DNA of 64,000 nucleotides, from positions 5,904,549-5,968,548 of the forward strand of contig OU452234.1 of assembly GCA_911728455.2 (NCBI GenBank), written 5' to 3'. A model generated the notes under the pieces. The model had not been told where the DNA came from and did no database searches. It saw only the letters and a list, made by a program, of their open reading frames with translations. This DNA comes from Marthasterias glacialis (Eukaryota > Echinodermata > Asteroidea > Forcipulatida > Asteriidae). A program made the position numbers and the translations under genes. Below are positions 1 to 11,459 of the stretch, in pieces; the first letter of the stretch is position 1, and the number at the start of each line of letters is the position of its first letter.

Positions 1-1060
1 CTGTGGTGAATTACCAACACTTTCACTTGTGTGGTGAGTTAGCTGTAATATTCTTCTTGTAATATCCATACTTTGTGTGGCAAACCAACACTTCCCATGT
101 GTGGTGAGTTACCAACACTTTTACTTTGTGGTGAACTAACCATACTTCCCTTGTGTGGTGATCACCCATATTTCCCCTAGTATTGTGTTTTTATACTCGC
201 ACTTCCCTTGAGTGGTAAATCAGCTAAACATTTCCTTGTGTGGTAATCTACCCATACCTCCCTTGTGTGGTGATCTACTCATACCTCCCTTGTGTGGTGA
301 TCTACTCATACCTCCCTTGTGTGGTGATCTACCCGTATTTCCTTGTGGTGATCTGTCCATACTTCCCTTTGTGTGGTGAGTTACCATTACTTCCCTTGTG
401 TGGTGATCTAATTACCATACCTCCCTTGTGTGGTGATCTAATTACCATACCTCCCTTGTGTGGTGGTATACTCGTACTTCCTTTGTGGTGATCTTTCCAT
501 ACTTCCCTATGTGTGGTGAGTTACCCATACTTCCCCTTGTGTGGCGAGTTACCCATACATCCCTTGTGTGTGGTGATCAACCCATACTTCAAAGGCCTAC
601 TGTGTTTGGCTTGTCCTCGTTTTTGCCAAACTGCATTTGCACACTTTTGTGTTGATACAAGTGCATACACTTTTTGGTGTAAAGTAAATATGACTTTAAT
701 GTTTGGCGTGTATTTAATTAAGTAGTTAGATTAGTCAACGTTTCAGGGGTGTGCCAATTATCATGTGTGGTGAATTATCCATACTTCCTCTTCTGTGCTG
801 AATTATCCACACTTCACCACTGGTGATGAATTGCTCACACTTTCTCTCGTGTGGAGGTCTACCCCTCCTCTATGGTGTGGTAATTGTACACTTCTCTTTG
901 TGTTGTGAATTACTCACACTTGCCCTGTGTGATGCACTTCTCACACATACCCTTGTGTGGTGAAATATTCATACTTCCCCTTGTATGGTGAAGTAACCAC
1001 TTTCACTTGTGTTAAGATTTATCCACACTTCCCCTGTGTGGTGAATCACTCGACATTCCC
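1..1060. repeat. Degenerate minisatellite, ~27-bp unit
   Basis: Imperfect tandem units built around TTGTGTGGTGATCTACTCAT plus ACCTCCC. The cleanest run is about 235-590, where the spacing is 26-28 bp; outside it units are diverged and interrupted (a non-repeat island sits near 600-730). The consensus words are shared with the array at 3,868-5,130, so both belong to one family. Short ORFs here are products of the repeat and are not considered genes. Confidence 0.85.
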
Positions 1061-1136
1061 ATTTAGCTTGTAAAGATCCATCCCTTTCTTGCTCAAAGGT
1101 ACATGATTCAGATTCCAATAAAGTTGTAAACACATG

Positions 1137-1570
1137 CAAAGTTCACAAATATTCTTAGAAAATCAAAGAGAAATCTTCGCTTGCGGATAATCAGGGCACT
1201 CTGATTGTCTTCTTGGGACACAGGTTTACCAGTCAGAGAGTACTCTGAATGAAACTGTTCAAAGAAATTCTAAACAAATGTTTACAGAACTTTTGGATGA
1301 ATAGAATTGAAAAGTACAAACTAGCTTATTTATTTTGACAGGTGTAATTGTTCAGACTAACAACCATTTCTGAATCATGTGCCTTTGTGTTTTGCATTAT
1401 AATTATTAGGTTAAATGTACGAGTTGCTCCTACCAAAAAAATGAGACCATGCAAAAGAGTTATGTTGCAAAATTCACAAAAAGTCTTTAAAATAAAAGAA
1501 AAGCCTTCCCTTGCGGATAATCAGGGCACTCTAATTGTCTTCTTGGGACACAGTTCTACCAGTTAGACTA
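1137..1570. repeat. Direct duplication of ~100 bp (1137-1240 and 1468-1570)
   Basis: Two same-strand copies, about 330 bp apart, share the core TTGCGGATAATCAGGGCACT followed by a near-identical stretch ending in GGGACACAG. The rest of 1,060-1,900 is AT-rich with no supported gene. Confidence 0.7.
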
Positions 1571-1904
1571 ATAATAATGACTTAACTTGCGAGTGAAGTC
1601 ATTAACTTTGTTTCAGAATTTAAGCAAACTTACATAAAAAATTATGGAAATCTCAGTATCTTGCAGAGATATTGGATTTTCTATCAAAAAGAATGGCATA
1701 CACTTTTATTCCATTAGTTTTTTAACTCTGAAAGATATTGGGAATATCTTTTAGAGTTTTAAGTAAAACCACCCAACAAGTTCATTGTTTTTAGCGTTTA
1801 CTTTTTCTTTTTCCCTGAAAATCGTTAAAATTTAAAACATGGACTCATTGTGTATGAGCAGCTCATTTTGATGAGTTTCTTTATGTTTGTATAAAAATTC
1901 TGAG

Positions 1905-2440
1905 AAAAACTCTTCTGCAGAGTTGTGCAAACACCTGTGCCTGTCGGTGGACCCCCTCGGCTGCCTGGGACAAGTGCTGGTCCTGCTGGCCCGGGTGCAA
2001 TGGAAGGTATGTTCTCTGTTCAGTGAAATTCACTTAGATGCACCACTAGTGTTTTGTTTCACTGGTGTAATGCCTTACAAATTTAACGAGCTAGAGCGAG
2101 CAATTTTGGAAGATACATTCATACTAGGGCGTAAGCTGGAAGCTAGTTGTTGGTCCCTAAAATGTTTGGTCGATCTCTCAAGACGTCGGGATGAGGGCCC
2201 CTTATCATTTAGCCTTTTGTTGGTCACGTCACTCTTTTGTTGTCTAGTAAACAGGTTTGTACTGGGGTCGTTTGAGACCATCATCAGAGGTGCCATGACA
2301 TGTCTTCGCTTGAGCCAATGGAATCTGGACCCGGTGGATGATGAGGACTTCTATCCAGTTGATGATATGAGGGCTGGAGAAACATGTTCTGCTTGGTCAT
2401 GCCACTTCACATCTAAAATATCGAGTAAGAACTACACCCA
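1905..2440 (+). pseudogene. Gene fragment, inverted copy A
   Basis: This stretch matches, on the opposite strand, the segment at 5,525-5,953. The first ~40 bases after a putative acceptor (CTTCTGCAG at 1911-1919) are identical in both copies, and a perfect-looking donor (GTATGT) follows about 83 bases later at ~2007 in this copy only. A second conserved block near 2,310-2,390 encodes an acidic segment, W-N-x-D-P-x-DDEDFYP-x-DD, ending G-E-T-C-S-A. Unlike ordinary minisatellite flank, both blocks keep an open frame in both copies. I do not recognise the parent family; it may be a broken exon pair or part of a foldback transposon. Confidence 0.45.
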
Positions 2441-2617
2441 TTTTATTGCCTTTTGATACCAAAGATGACATTGGATTCCTATAATTTATAGTTGTTTTGA
2501 AGCTTGTGGTTTTTTGAAGAGGTCAAGGGTCAGGTCTATGTCGAGGTTCTTAGGGTCTGGTCATGGTTTAGGGCAAATCACTGCAGGAGATCACATTTTT
2601 AACTTTCAAAGCCATCA

Positions 2618-3386
2618 AATTTTCCAAGCAACGTCCATACTAAAATTGATTATAAAAGTTTAGACTTATTATACAAAAGCTTGGGACACTTACACTTAAA
2701 TCTTATTCTAAGATATGAATTTGAAAATCAGACTAGGTACAACTAATTGGTTGACAACTAAACATTTGAACAATTTTCTGAGGATATCGTCTTTAAAGCT
2801 ACATTAGGTGGAACTAAACACATTTCCAAATAACATCCATACTAAAAGTTGATAGTTCTCTATCAGTAAGGAACTTTTGCACTTAAATCTTATTCTAGGG
2901 TATGAATTTGAAAATCATACTAGAAAATTATCCGTACTTCCCTAAATGCTTGACAACTAAACATTTAAACAATTTTCTGAGGATATGTTTTTTAAGTTAG
3001 ATTAGGAACTAAACACATTTCCAAATAACATCCATACTAAAAGTTGATAGGGACATTTGCAATTAAATCTTCTTCTAGGATATGAATTTGAAAATCAGAC
3101 AATGTAGAACTACACGCTTGAGACGTTAACATTTAAAAATTATGTTGGGATATCATGGTTTTTAAAATCAGACTAGGTAGAACTTAAATTTTAAAAGCAA
3201 CGTCCATACAGAAGGCTATTATAAAATTTATACTAACTCTGAAAGCTTGGCACATTCACACATAAATCTTATTCTAAAATAGTAATTTAAAAATCAGATT
3301 AGGTAGAACTAAATGCTGGAGAAGTAAACATTTACAAATCATCTGAGAACATGGTTTTTAAAATCAGACGATGTAGAACTTAACTG
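2618..3386. repeat. Diverged tandem repeat, ~190-bp unit, four copies
   Basis: Four AT-rich units (about 2618-2815, 2820-3008, 3012-3186, 3187-3385) each contain CCATACTAAAA-like, AAATCTTATTCTA-like and GAATTTGAAAATCAGAC-like blocks in the same order. No coding potential is seen. 3,390-3,865 is unannotated AT-rich DNA. Confidence 0.75.
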
Positions 3387-3867
3387 CAGTTTCCATTTTT
3401 AAACTACCCCACCTTTGTACAAGTATTGGGTAATCCTGCAAAACTCTGTCTAAAACACTTTGCCTTCGAGAAGATTAAACTTAGGTTATAAAAAAGTTTG
3501 TTTTAATTTTTTTAATACATGTAGCTTGTTAATTTTCTTTTGAACCAAAACACTTCTTTGAGCTGCCTGTATGGCATGAAATTGAAGTTAAATGTATGAG
3601 GCGCACCGCATTGCATTTTTTAACGTTAAATCTGTACAAGCTTAGTGTGTATGCCTGTTAAACTCGATCTCCAATTTTTGTGTCAAAGGTCATAAATTGG
3701 TCATTTCAAGAACGGTCACAGATCATTCAAAGGTCAATTATCAATTTGTATCCAGTTTTAATGGAAAGTTTGCAACATTCAGAATTTTTGTTAATTAAGA
3801 AAAAGTAGTGAGCCACAATTTTGTCCAAAACAGGGGTGTGATCTTAAGAATAGAAAGGTTCCCCATG

Positions 3868-5130
3868 TTTGGTGAATTAACCATACTTCCCTTGTATGGT
3901 CAAATAGTAACTCTTTCACTCTGTAAACTACCCATACTTCCCTTGTATGGTAAAAAGGCAAATTTTTCACTTCGTGAATTACCCGTACTTCCCTTGTATG
4001 GTGAAATAGCAACACTTTCACTCTGTGAATTACCCGTACTTCCCTTGTATGGTGAAATACCAACACTTTCACTTTGTGAATTACCCACACTTCCTTTGTA
4101 TGGTGAAATAGCAGCATTTTCACTCCATGAATTGTCCGTACTTCCCTTGTACCGTGAAATACCAACACTTTCACTTGGTGAATTATCCGTACTTCCCTTG
4201 TATGGTAAAATGGCAACACTTTCACTCTCTGATTTACCCGTACTTCCCTTGTATGGTGACATAGCAACACTTTCACTTGGTGAATTATCCGTACTTCCCT
4301 TGTGTGGTGAAATAGCAACACTTTCACTTGGTGAATTATCCGTACTTCCCTTGTATGGTAAAATGGCAACACTTTCGCTCTCTGATTTACCCGTACTTCC
4401 CTTGTATGTTGACATAGCAACACTTTCACTTGGTGAATTATCCGTACTTCCCTTGTATGGTGACATAGCAACACTTTCACTTGGTGAATTATCCGTACTT
4501 CCCTTGTATGGTAAAATGGCAACACTTTCACTCTCTGATTTACCCGTACTTCCCTTGTATGGTGACATAGCAACACTTTCACTTGGTGAATTATCCGTAC
4601 TTCCCTTGTATGGTGAAATACCAACACTTTCACTTGGTGAATTATCCGTACTTCCCTTGTATGGTAAAATGGCAACACTTTCACTCTCTGATTTACCCGT
4701 ACTTCCCTTGTATGGTGACATAGCAACACTTTCACTTGGTGAATTATCTGTACTTCCCTTGTATGGTGAAATAGCAACACTTTCACTTGGTGAATTATCC
4801 GTACTTCCCTTGTATGGTAAAATGGCAACACTTTCGCTCTCTGATTTACCCGTACTTCCCTTGTATGTTGACATAGCAACACTTTCACTTGGTGAATTAT
4901 CCGTACTTCCCTTGTATGGTGACATAGCAACACTTTCACTTGGTGAATTATCCGTACTTCCCTTGTATGGTGACATAGCAACACTTTCACTTGGTGAATT
5001 ATCTGTACTTCTCTTGTATGGTGAAATAGCTACACTTTCACTCTGTGAATTACCCGTACTTCCCTTGTATGGTGACAGAGCAACACTTTCACTCTGTGAA
5101 TTACCCGTACTTCCCTTGTATGTCGTTATA
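3868..5130. repeat. 51-bp minisatellite with 153-bp higher-order unit
   Basis: About 24-25 copies of a 51-bp unit (for example TTGTATGGTGAAATAGCAAC then ACTTTCACTTGGTG and ATTATCCGTACTTCCC). Three unit types (GGTAAAATGG.., GGTGACATAG.., GGTGAAATAG..) recur in order, giving a 153-bp higher-order repeat between about 4,150 and 4,990. Because 51 is a multiple of three and the unit lacks stops in several frames, ORFs of 399-448 codons appear on both strands. They repeat perfectly by 17 residues and have no other coding sign, so I treat them as spurious. Confidence 0.9.
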
Positions 5131-5524
5131 CGACAGTGTTGCACAGATGACTAGAAAGTACGTATGGAATTAAACACTTAAGAAAATACGCCCTCTCTGA
5201 TTAACCTTAGCCGAGTTGAAATGTTTGGTCATTATGGTCAAAGTCGGTTTTCTTTTTAGGATATTAGGCGTTATACTAATTCAATGTCATCTTTGGTATC
5301 ATTTATTGGCAAACATGTAGTGACAAAACATCACTACTTGTCACACTAAAACTGTTTAAAAAATTTGCAACATTGCGTCCATATGTCAAGTATTTTGGAG
5401 AATTGTTTTACACACTAGTCAACTGTTTGTTTTTAAATCAAAGTTGTTAAAAAAAAAAGGTCGATTGTAGTCATTTGATTACATCTGAACGTCTAAAATG
5501 CTGCCCCATGAAAAGCAAGGGGGA

Positions 5525-5953
5525 AATTATGGCCATTGCAGAACATGTTTCTCCGACCAGCACATCATCATCTGGATAAAAGTCGTCATCATCTGTTGGG
5601 TTAGGATCCCATTGGAACAAGTGTCGTCATCTCTTGGCACCACCAGTGCAACTTGGTTATGAAACAACAAGAGGTGAAATCCTTAGCACTCTTGAGGGCA
5701 CCATTTCATTTAAGCAAGCAACAACTACCTTCTGCTCAACACTTTGGCATCTAAAAGAAAGCGCTAAATTGCGTCTAGCTCGTTAAATTTGTAAGACATT
5801 ACATCATTGAAACAAACCACTAGTAGTGCATCTGAGTGAACTTCACTGAACAGAGAACATATCGTCCATTGCACTTGGGTCAGTAAGGTCATCACAAGTT
5901 CCAGGTGGCCGAGGGGGTCCACCGACAGGCACAGGTGTTTGCACAACTCTGCA
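5525..5953 (-). pseudogene. Gene fragment, inverted copy B
   Basis: Reverse-strand partner of 1,905-2,440. Reading minus, TTGCAG at the 5' edge precedes the same 40 identical bases; the donor GTATGT of copy A is GATATG here, so this copy could not splice at that place. The acidic block near 5,545-5,600 reads W-D-P-N-P-T-DDDDFYP-DDD and ends G-E-T-C-S-A. The two copies face each other with the 51-bp array and the 190-bp repeat between them. The sequence between the conserved blocks is poorly conserved. Confidence 0.45.
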
Positions 5954-6061
5954 ATTTTTTTTTAAGTTAAATTTTTTTAATAAAAAAAATTGAAATGTAC
6001 CCCCGCTTTGTAATTTGTGTCTTACTTGCGTCAAACCTACCCCCCCCCCAATTTAAATATA

Positions 6062-6165
6062 GAGGGCCCATCTTATCCCAGTATAACCTACCCCCACCCT
6101 GTAGGGACCAATTTGCAAGTCCCCACAGGGTGGGGGAGGGTTCCACCAGGATAAGGTGAACCCTC
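6062..6165. repeat. Inverted repeat, ~40-bp arms
   Basis: Arms 6062-6102 and 6125-6165 pair imperfectly, with a perfect core CCCCCACCCTGT / ACAGGGTGGGGG around a ~22-base loop. It is likely a small foldback repeat. Confidence 0.7.
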
Positions 6166-6167
6166 AG

Positions 6168-6307
6168 GCCGCCGTGTTTACCAACAATGCAATTGGGTGT
6201 GTGTATAAGTCGCTTTTAGCAAATTCTTTTTGCGCAATGAAACTTTGGCGTAAAAATAATACACACCCAATTCATGTTGCATTATGGGAAAACATGGCGG
6301 CCAAGTA
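6168..6307. mobile_element. Palindromic MITE-like element
   Basis: The left arm GGCCGCCGTGTTTACC...AATTGGGTGTGTGTAT pairs with a right arm beginning ATACACACCCAATT and ending AACATGGCGGCC. It has no ORF. Between 6,310 and 7,370 I see duplicated AT-rich words (GAATTTAAG...TTGCATC near 6,610 and 6,700) but no gene. Confidence 0.6.
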
Positions 6308-7375
6308 GGCGAGTCAAATAATGAGACATCAGTCAAGGTTCAGGCAAATCAACCATGGGGAAATACTTTATTAACAATGTATGGTCGAGTTGATTTGCCC
6401 CTAAATGGCATCAGCCTTTATTCATGGACAAGTAAAATAATTATCTCTTTAAATTGTAACATTAAGGAAAATAATAACATCAAGTTTGGTCCAAGACTAA
6501 GTGGATTGATTTAACGCAAGGTGCTCTGTTTACACAACATAATTTTGTTCATTAAAGTAAATTGCTGTGGCGTATAAATTTAAGAAAAATTCTGTGGATT
6601 TAAGCTTCGAGAATTTAAGTTGCATCAGTTGTCAAAGTTTACTCACAAAGTTCAACCAAAACTACATAAATTTAGGAAAAATTTTATGAATTTAAGCTTT
6701 GAAGATTTAAGTTGCATCTAAAAACGCTGAAAAGTTCCTAGTTGCTTCAATTGTCAAAGTTTACTCTCAAAGTTCAACCAAAACTACAACTTGTTAAAGA
6801 GTTGGAATCTCTCTAGAAAGGAGACTATGTAATTGCCGCAGTAGATGGCTCTGGTTATTGTACTTCATCACATCATTGGATCATTAACGTTGACGACAAA
6901 TTGGTGAAATAAATAATGCACTTAAAGATATACAATCAGTGCTCCTGTGATTTGTGCTCAAGCGAACAAAATTTTAAAAAGCAGGTTATCTCATTTGAAA
7001 CTTAATAACTTTGGTCATCATACAAAAATAGCACTTGGATTAGTTTTTCAAGGTGAAATCAGCTTGAGCACGGATCATTTATCTTTAAGAACAGTAAGTC
7101 CCTTAATGTAAAAACACAAAGTCATCACAGAAAACAAATGTCAGCTTTTTCGGCGTTTAGCGTTATCTACTGTTCAGTTTGGTTGAGAGCCACTTCATCA
7201 GCGTCTTGAGCTCACACATGGAGCAAGTCATCTTTTTAAACAGTTTTTATAGAGTTTGTTCTTGTCACATTATGTGGATCCCAGACTGCAACAGCTTGCT
7301 CCATCCCATCCAGGGCAACAGGAGTTCATTGGTTCATCCATGTGTTGAGAACAACTTGTCGTTTGTATCACAGAG

Positions 7376-7474
7376 TTATTGAGACATGTCGTTCATGAGG
7401 CTGTGACGGGATGCTTCGTCTCTTCCAGGACAAGAGGATGCGAGGGTGCGTAGTTGTTGAAAGTAAGCATCAAC
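7376..7474 (-). CDS. Putative terminal coding exon, unidentified gene
   Basis: On the minus strand a good acceptor (CATCTTTTCAG) precedes an open frame V-D-A-Y-F-Q-Q-L-R-T-L ... M-N-D-M-S-Q followed by TAA at 7376-7378. The frame requires phase 0 entry, which does not match the phase 1 exit of the exon at 11,460-11,528, so an intervening exon is missing from my model or this exon belongs to another transcript. A second frame is open for 26 codons. Downstream (7,180-7,375) would be 3' UTR. Confidence 0.4.
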   Translation of the reverse strand, partial: VDAYFQQLRTLASSCPGRDEASRHSLMNDMSQ

Positions 7475-8253
7475 CTGAAAAGATGATCAACAAAGTGGAG
7501 AACTGTTAAATGGCTTTTAGGGAACAGTGGCAGCAGTTATACCAACACAGATAATGCACCTTATCTTGATTCATCAACATCATACAATAAGGAAGGTGGA
7601 GCATTTCTGACAAACATCTGTGCAGGTAATATGGTTTATGAATGCAACCAAAGGTATATACGGACAGTTTTCTTCAAAAGATTCTACGTGTGTCCTTAAT
7701 TATAAAGCGTTCTCACAAAAATGTAAAATCTTAGAGTGCAGCTAGATCAAGGCACTTTTTAAGAAAATAAAACAAGTGTTAAACGGAGCTCTGCCGTGTA
7801 GATTGAATTCTTCAGTCTAGCAGTTTCTGGGAGACATGTTTTGAAGTGGGAAACGTGTTCTGAAGTGGATAGACTGAGTTGGATGGGGGAAGTTTTTCCC
7901 AAAGTTTTAGGTCATTATTTTGGAGGTAATTTGTTTACTAGGTTTAGACATGGTTTCATTTCCAGTTTTTGGAATGAAGGAGACATGTACTTGTCTTCAA
8001 ATCTTACTTAGTATAAGTTTTCCAAGCCAGCCTCTTATTCAAAACAAAACACTGAGCTATGATTAGGATATAGCCAACTGCTAAGCATGCTTGGTTTGGC
8101 TTAGTATTACTGGTCCACTGGCTCTATCAAACTGACAAAAACAGTGTAAGAATTTTTGAAGATTTGAAATAAAGTTAACTCAATGGATTTAGGGAATTCT
8201 TTTTAGTAAGGATGCCTGCAGTGATAATTTTATGGTCGAGATTATGTATTTAC

Positions 8254-8344
8254 CTTCTTAAAGATGTACCATGCACCATGCTGTGTAAACTCTCATGACA
8301 ACTTCACAGTGGATCGGTTGCTCTCCTTGGAGGTGACACAAACA
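8254..8344 (-). CDS. Putative stop-containing exon, duplicate 2
   Basis: Bounded by TTTCTTTGTAG before and GTAAAT after on the minus strand, 91 nt. Entered in phase 1 from the 69-nt exon upstream, it reads V-F-V-S-P-P-R-R-A-T-D-P-L then a stop, so it would end the protein and carry UTR. It is a paralogue of 10,284-10,365, with conserved splice sites and a 9-nt length difference. Confidence 0.35.
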
Positions 8345-8795
8345 CTACAAAGAAACAAACAACAATATTTTTAAAGAATAATTCATGGTAGAAGTTTTGC
8401 TGCTAAGTTTGAATCTGGAATATATGTTTTGCTTCTTGAAATATGAACATTTGTTGAGGACATTTAACTGTGGGAGGGGTATTGAATACACATCTTGATA
8501 ATGAACCTTTGTTCAGCGGCGCATCTACGGAAAGTTGCGCCTATAGTAAGCACTGAAATTGCACCCCCAAACATCCGACACCCATTTTCCATAATATCGG
8601 CTCAAAATACATGTCGAGCTTGTGCTTCTTTTTATAATAAACTATGGCACTTCATGAAAATCATAACAGCTCAGTGGCGCCCCCTAAAAGTGGTGCCCAG
8701 GACATGTGGGGATGTGCCATACCTTAGATATCCCCCTTGCCTATATTTGTGTATATCAGACAGCAGGAGGAAGAAATTGCATCAGCAGTATATAT

Positions 8796-8971
8796 AGACC
8801 TTTTGCATATTACGTCATTTGAGTAGGGCGCCCTCGTCTAGAGGTCAAAAGGAGGTTGTGCACTGGCCAATCCTATGCGCCGCGCATACAAAGCTGTGCG
8901 ATTGCATTGTTTCATCATCGTTTTACCTCTAAGATGGCGGCTGGATGATGTCAATGCATAAGGTCTACTGT
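8796..8971. mobile_element. MITE-like inverted repeat
   Basis: Ends TAGACCTTTTGCATATTACG and, inverted, TAGACCTTATGCATTGACA face each other across ~175 bp that includes the word AAGATGGCGGC. Between 8,345 and 8,795 there is nothing else I can support. Confidence 0.5.
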
Positions 8972-9439
8972 CAAATTACATGGTCCCCCTCCCCCCCAAA
9001 GCACTTAACGAGTAAGCTATGCTGTTGAACCCTAGCAATGTCCTGGACGATTAAATCGCCCAATTTTCCGACTGTGTATTAGCAGGGCCAATTAAATCAT
9101 TTCTCTTTTGTCACACCATGTGACCTTCGAATGACCTTTGTGAGGGTTCAAGTTGTGATTAAAATAAAGTTTGGGAAGTCAGCTTTGAACATGCTTATGC
9201 CTTGACTGCAGTCAAACCACTTTTATTAGCAATTTCTAAAAAAGTCTTAATTTACAGCTTAGATTGCATGACGTCACGTATTTAATACAGAGATGGGAAC
9301 AAAACTTATAACCGTTACCTAGCAAAACTACTGAATTTTAGTTGGGATGCCCTTGTTCTGCTAGGGATTGGATGTTTCATTTGCCAACTGGGGTTTAAAA
9401 TGCAAGCAATTTCATCAGCAATACAGTGTAAAATTATAG

Positions 9440-9600
9440 GTATCTTTTGGCAAAACTAGGGTAAAATTTTAGGGGGACACCATTATTTCTAGGGGTGACA
9501 CTTCTGGCCAATTAAAACTAGTTCCCAACTGCATTTTTTCTTAAACAAGCCCCCTTTCAGCACTCTTGTTATGACGTTTACTATTTTCTATAAGATCATC
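9440..9600. repeat. Dispersed repeat (also at 62,634-62,790)
   Basis: The words CTAGGGTAAAATTTTAGGGG, ACACCATT, GGCCAATTAAAACT and AAACAAGCC occur in the same order and spacing at 62,634-62,790. It is probably an old transposon fragment. The remainder of 8,972-10,040 is repeat-like, AT-rich and without a gene. Confidence 0.65.
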
Positions 9601-10039
9601 TGACATGGTGGTCAAAATGAATACAATGTCTGCATGTAAATAGAAAAATAGTTTTAAAACATTGATAACAGTTTATAAAATATAGTATTTTTTTCAGGTA
9701 ATTTTATAGTCCAGATTTCAAAAGGGGATGGGGAGTCAGTTTGAGGCACATGCCCCCCTAGTTACGCCACTGTACGCCACATGTCACACTTATGGCACAT
9801 GTCACAAATTCTTATTAAGACTCATTAACCCTAAACAACATTTTAGAAGAAACAAATCCCCAAAACCCAAACATACACAGCAAGGATATTTTTTATAACT
9901 AAAAAGACCCACACCCTTGCCAACTGAGGTTCAAAATGATTTTCTTTTTTAAGAATTATGTATTATGTTTATACTGTTATTAATTATCTATACTGTTTTC
10001 CATCAAAAAGATCATTTTTTAACATGTTTATTTCGCTTT

Positions 10040-10278
10040 CAGCTTTAAATGTAACGCTGCTGGTCATGCTTGTATAGTGTGGGTTTGCCTTATATCTTTA
10101 TATTTATCAAACAATTTATTTGTTCTAGTTTCTTAACATGAAAATGAACTTTTATATTTGATTAATATGTCTAACTTTCCACAATTTGGCCTTCGGGCCG
10201 CAATGGATGTTTTTTGTTGTTGTTTTGATGTATTTTAAAAGAATAAACCATTAATGAATGAATTAATGAATGAATTTA
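10040..10278 (+). mobile_element. Non-LTR retrotransposon 3' end fragment
   Basis: The sequence ends with a GGCCTTCGGGCC hairpin, a T/G-rich tract, an AATAAA-type signal and an (AATG)n-like tail, the usual look of a 5'-truncated LINE 3' end on the plus strand. No reverse transcriptase frame remains. It abuts the putative exon at 10,284-10,365. Confidence 0.5.
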
Positions 10279-10283
10279 TTTAC

Positions 10284-10365
10284 CTTCTTATCAGCTCTTT
10301 ACATACACAGATCTCATGACATCTTCAGAGTAGATCGACTGCTTTCAGTGGAGGTGACACAAACA
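10284..10365 (-). CDS. Putative stop-containing exon, duplicate 1
   Basis: 82 nt between TTTTTGTTTGTAG and GTAAAT on the minus strand. In phase 1 it reads V-F-V-S-P-P-L-K-A-V-D-L-L and then a stop. It aligns along its length with 8,254-8,344, including both splice sites and some intron flank. It could be the real last coding exon or an alternative terminal exon. Confidence 0.35.
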
Positions 10366-11204
10366 CTACAAACAAAAACACAAAAACATTTTAATTAGGC
10401 CTAAAGGCTCATGATGGTGTGGTAAAATTTTGTTTACTCTTAGGCCATGTCCAAAGAGTCCCCACACGCCCATGATTGTCAGTGTTGTAGTCGAGACCCG
10501 ATAGTCGGAGACTGAGACCTGAAGGTCCGAGACCAAGACCAGAGAAAAGAATTGTAAAAACCAAGCTACTAACTAAGGATGTATTCCCGAATCCTCATCA
10601 TATCATGTTAGTGATTGACCCCACTGACCATAGATATTTCGGGAAAAAGAAATGTGACAGCAGCTTCTTTGAATTGTAAAGTCATATGTAGTGAAAGCAT
10701 TTGACCATGGTTCCATCTGGATATGCTGTTCTAAATCCATTCAAGTTTGGTAAAACTAAGAAACCATTTTGGACGATTGGGGGAGTATAGTTTAAAGAAT
10801 GTGTGCCGAACTAACTTGTCCATATGCCGCGTAAATCATTCTCTATGAGAACACCCACAAAAACAAGCCTTGCTTATGATGTATTTTTGGTTACGTTCCT
10901 TGTTCCACCAGTGAAGTCACATCATGAGCAACAGTCTGTTTTTGTGGATGTTCTCAGAGAGAATGATTCAAAATGATCTAAATTTGAAAATATCTACAAA
11001 CTTACAAAGAGGATAGTAACAGGTGTATTTTTTAGTTGATTCATTATTTACTAATTATAAACTTTTACATGGCATATGGACAAGACATCATTAAATATAC
11101 CTGTAGTACAGCAGAAGGACACTGTGAGAAAATGGCTCTTAATGTGCAACTGAAGTGTCCATTTGAACGCAGTGGAGTTGGTTCCCTCCAAATTGCATGT
11201 AAAA

Positions 11205-11445
11205 ATTGCCAAGTGTGAGCCACGTCACACAGGGCAATTTTTGCAGGCAACTTGAAGGCAACCAACTGCACTGCATGCAAAAGGAACACTTCAGTAGCAC
11301 ATTAGACATTCTTCTAGCCGTATTTTACTATCCCCAAGAAATAAACGAGAAAACTGAAATGTGAATGACTTTCCTAATTGGAGATTGCCTGGAACTGGTT
11401 GCCTATAAATTGCCTCGTGTGACTAAGCCTTAAAGATCAAAATGT
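11205..11445. mobile_element. MITE-like repeat (opposite-strand copy at 23,143-23,370)
   Basis: Contains GTCACACAGGGCAATTTT and CCAACTGCACTGCATGCAAAA, which appear reverse-complemented near 23,300-23,365. The ends are inverted versions of one another (TCACAC/GTGTGA with GGCAA/TTGCC). It lies just downstream of the 69-nt exon. Confidence 0.6.
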
Positions 11446-11459
11446 CCTTTTGTATTTAC

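Noticed and set aside
2075..2296. Homeodomain-like F-N-E-L-E-R-A-I-L-E segment in copy A
   Set aside because: Too short, not conserved in the partner copy beyond Y-K-F-N-E-L, and lacks the W-F-x-N-R helix 3 motif.
3791..5154. Array at 3.9-5.1 kb considered as a CRISPR array or repeat protein gene
   Set aside because: The repeats have no unique spacers, the unit is contiguous, and the genome is eukaryotic; ORFs on both strands follow from a 51-bp stop-free unit.
8495..8797. 100-codon plus ORF
   Set aside because: No recognisable domain, runs into a MITE, no splice or start context that stands out.
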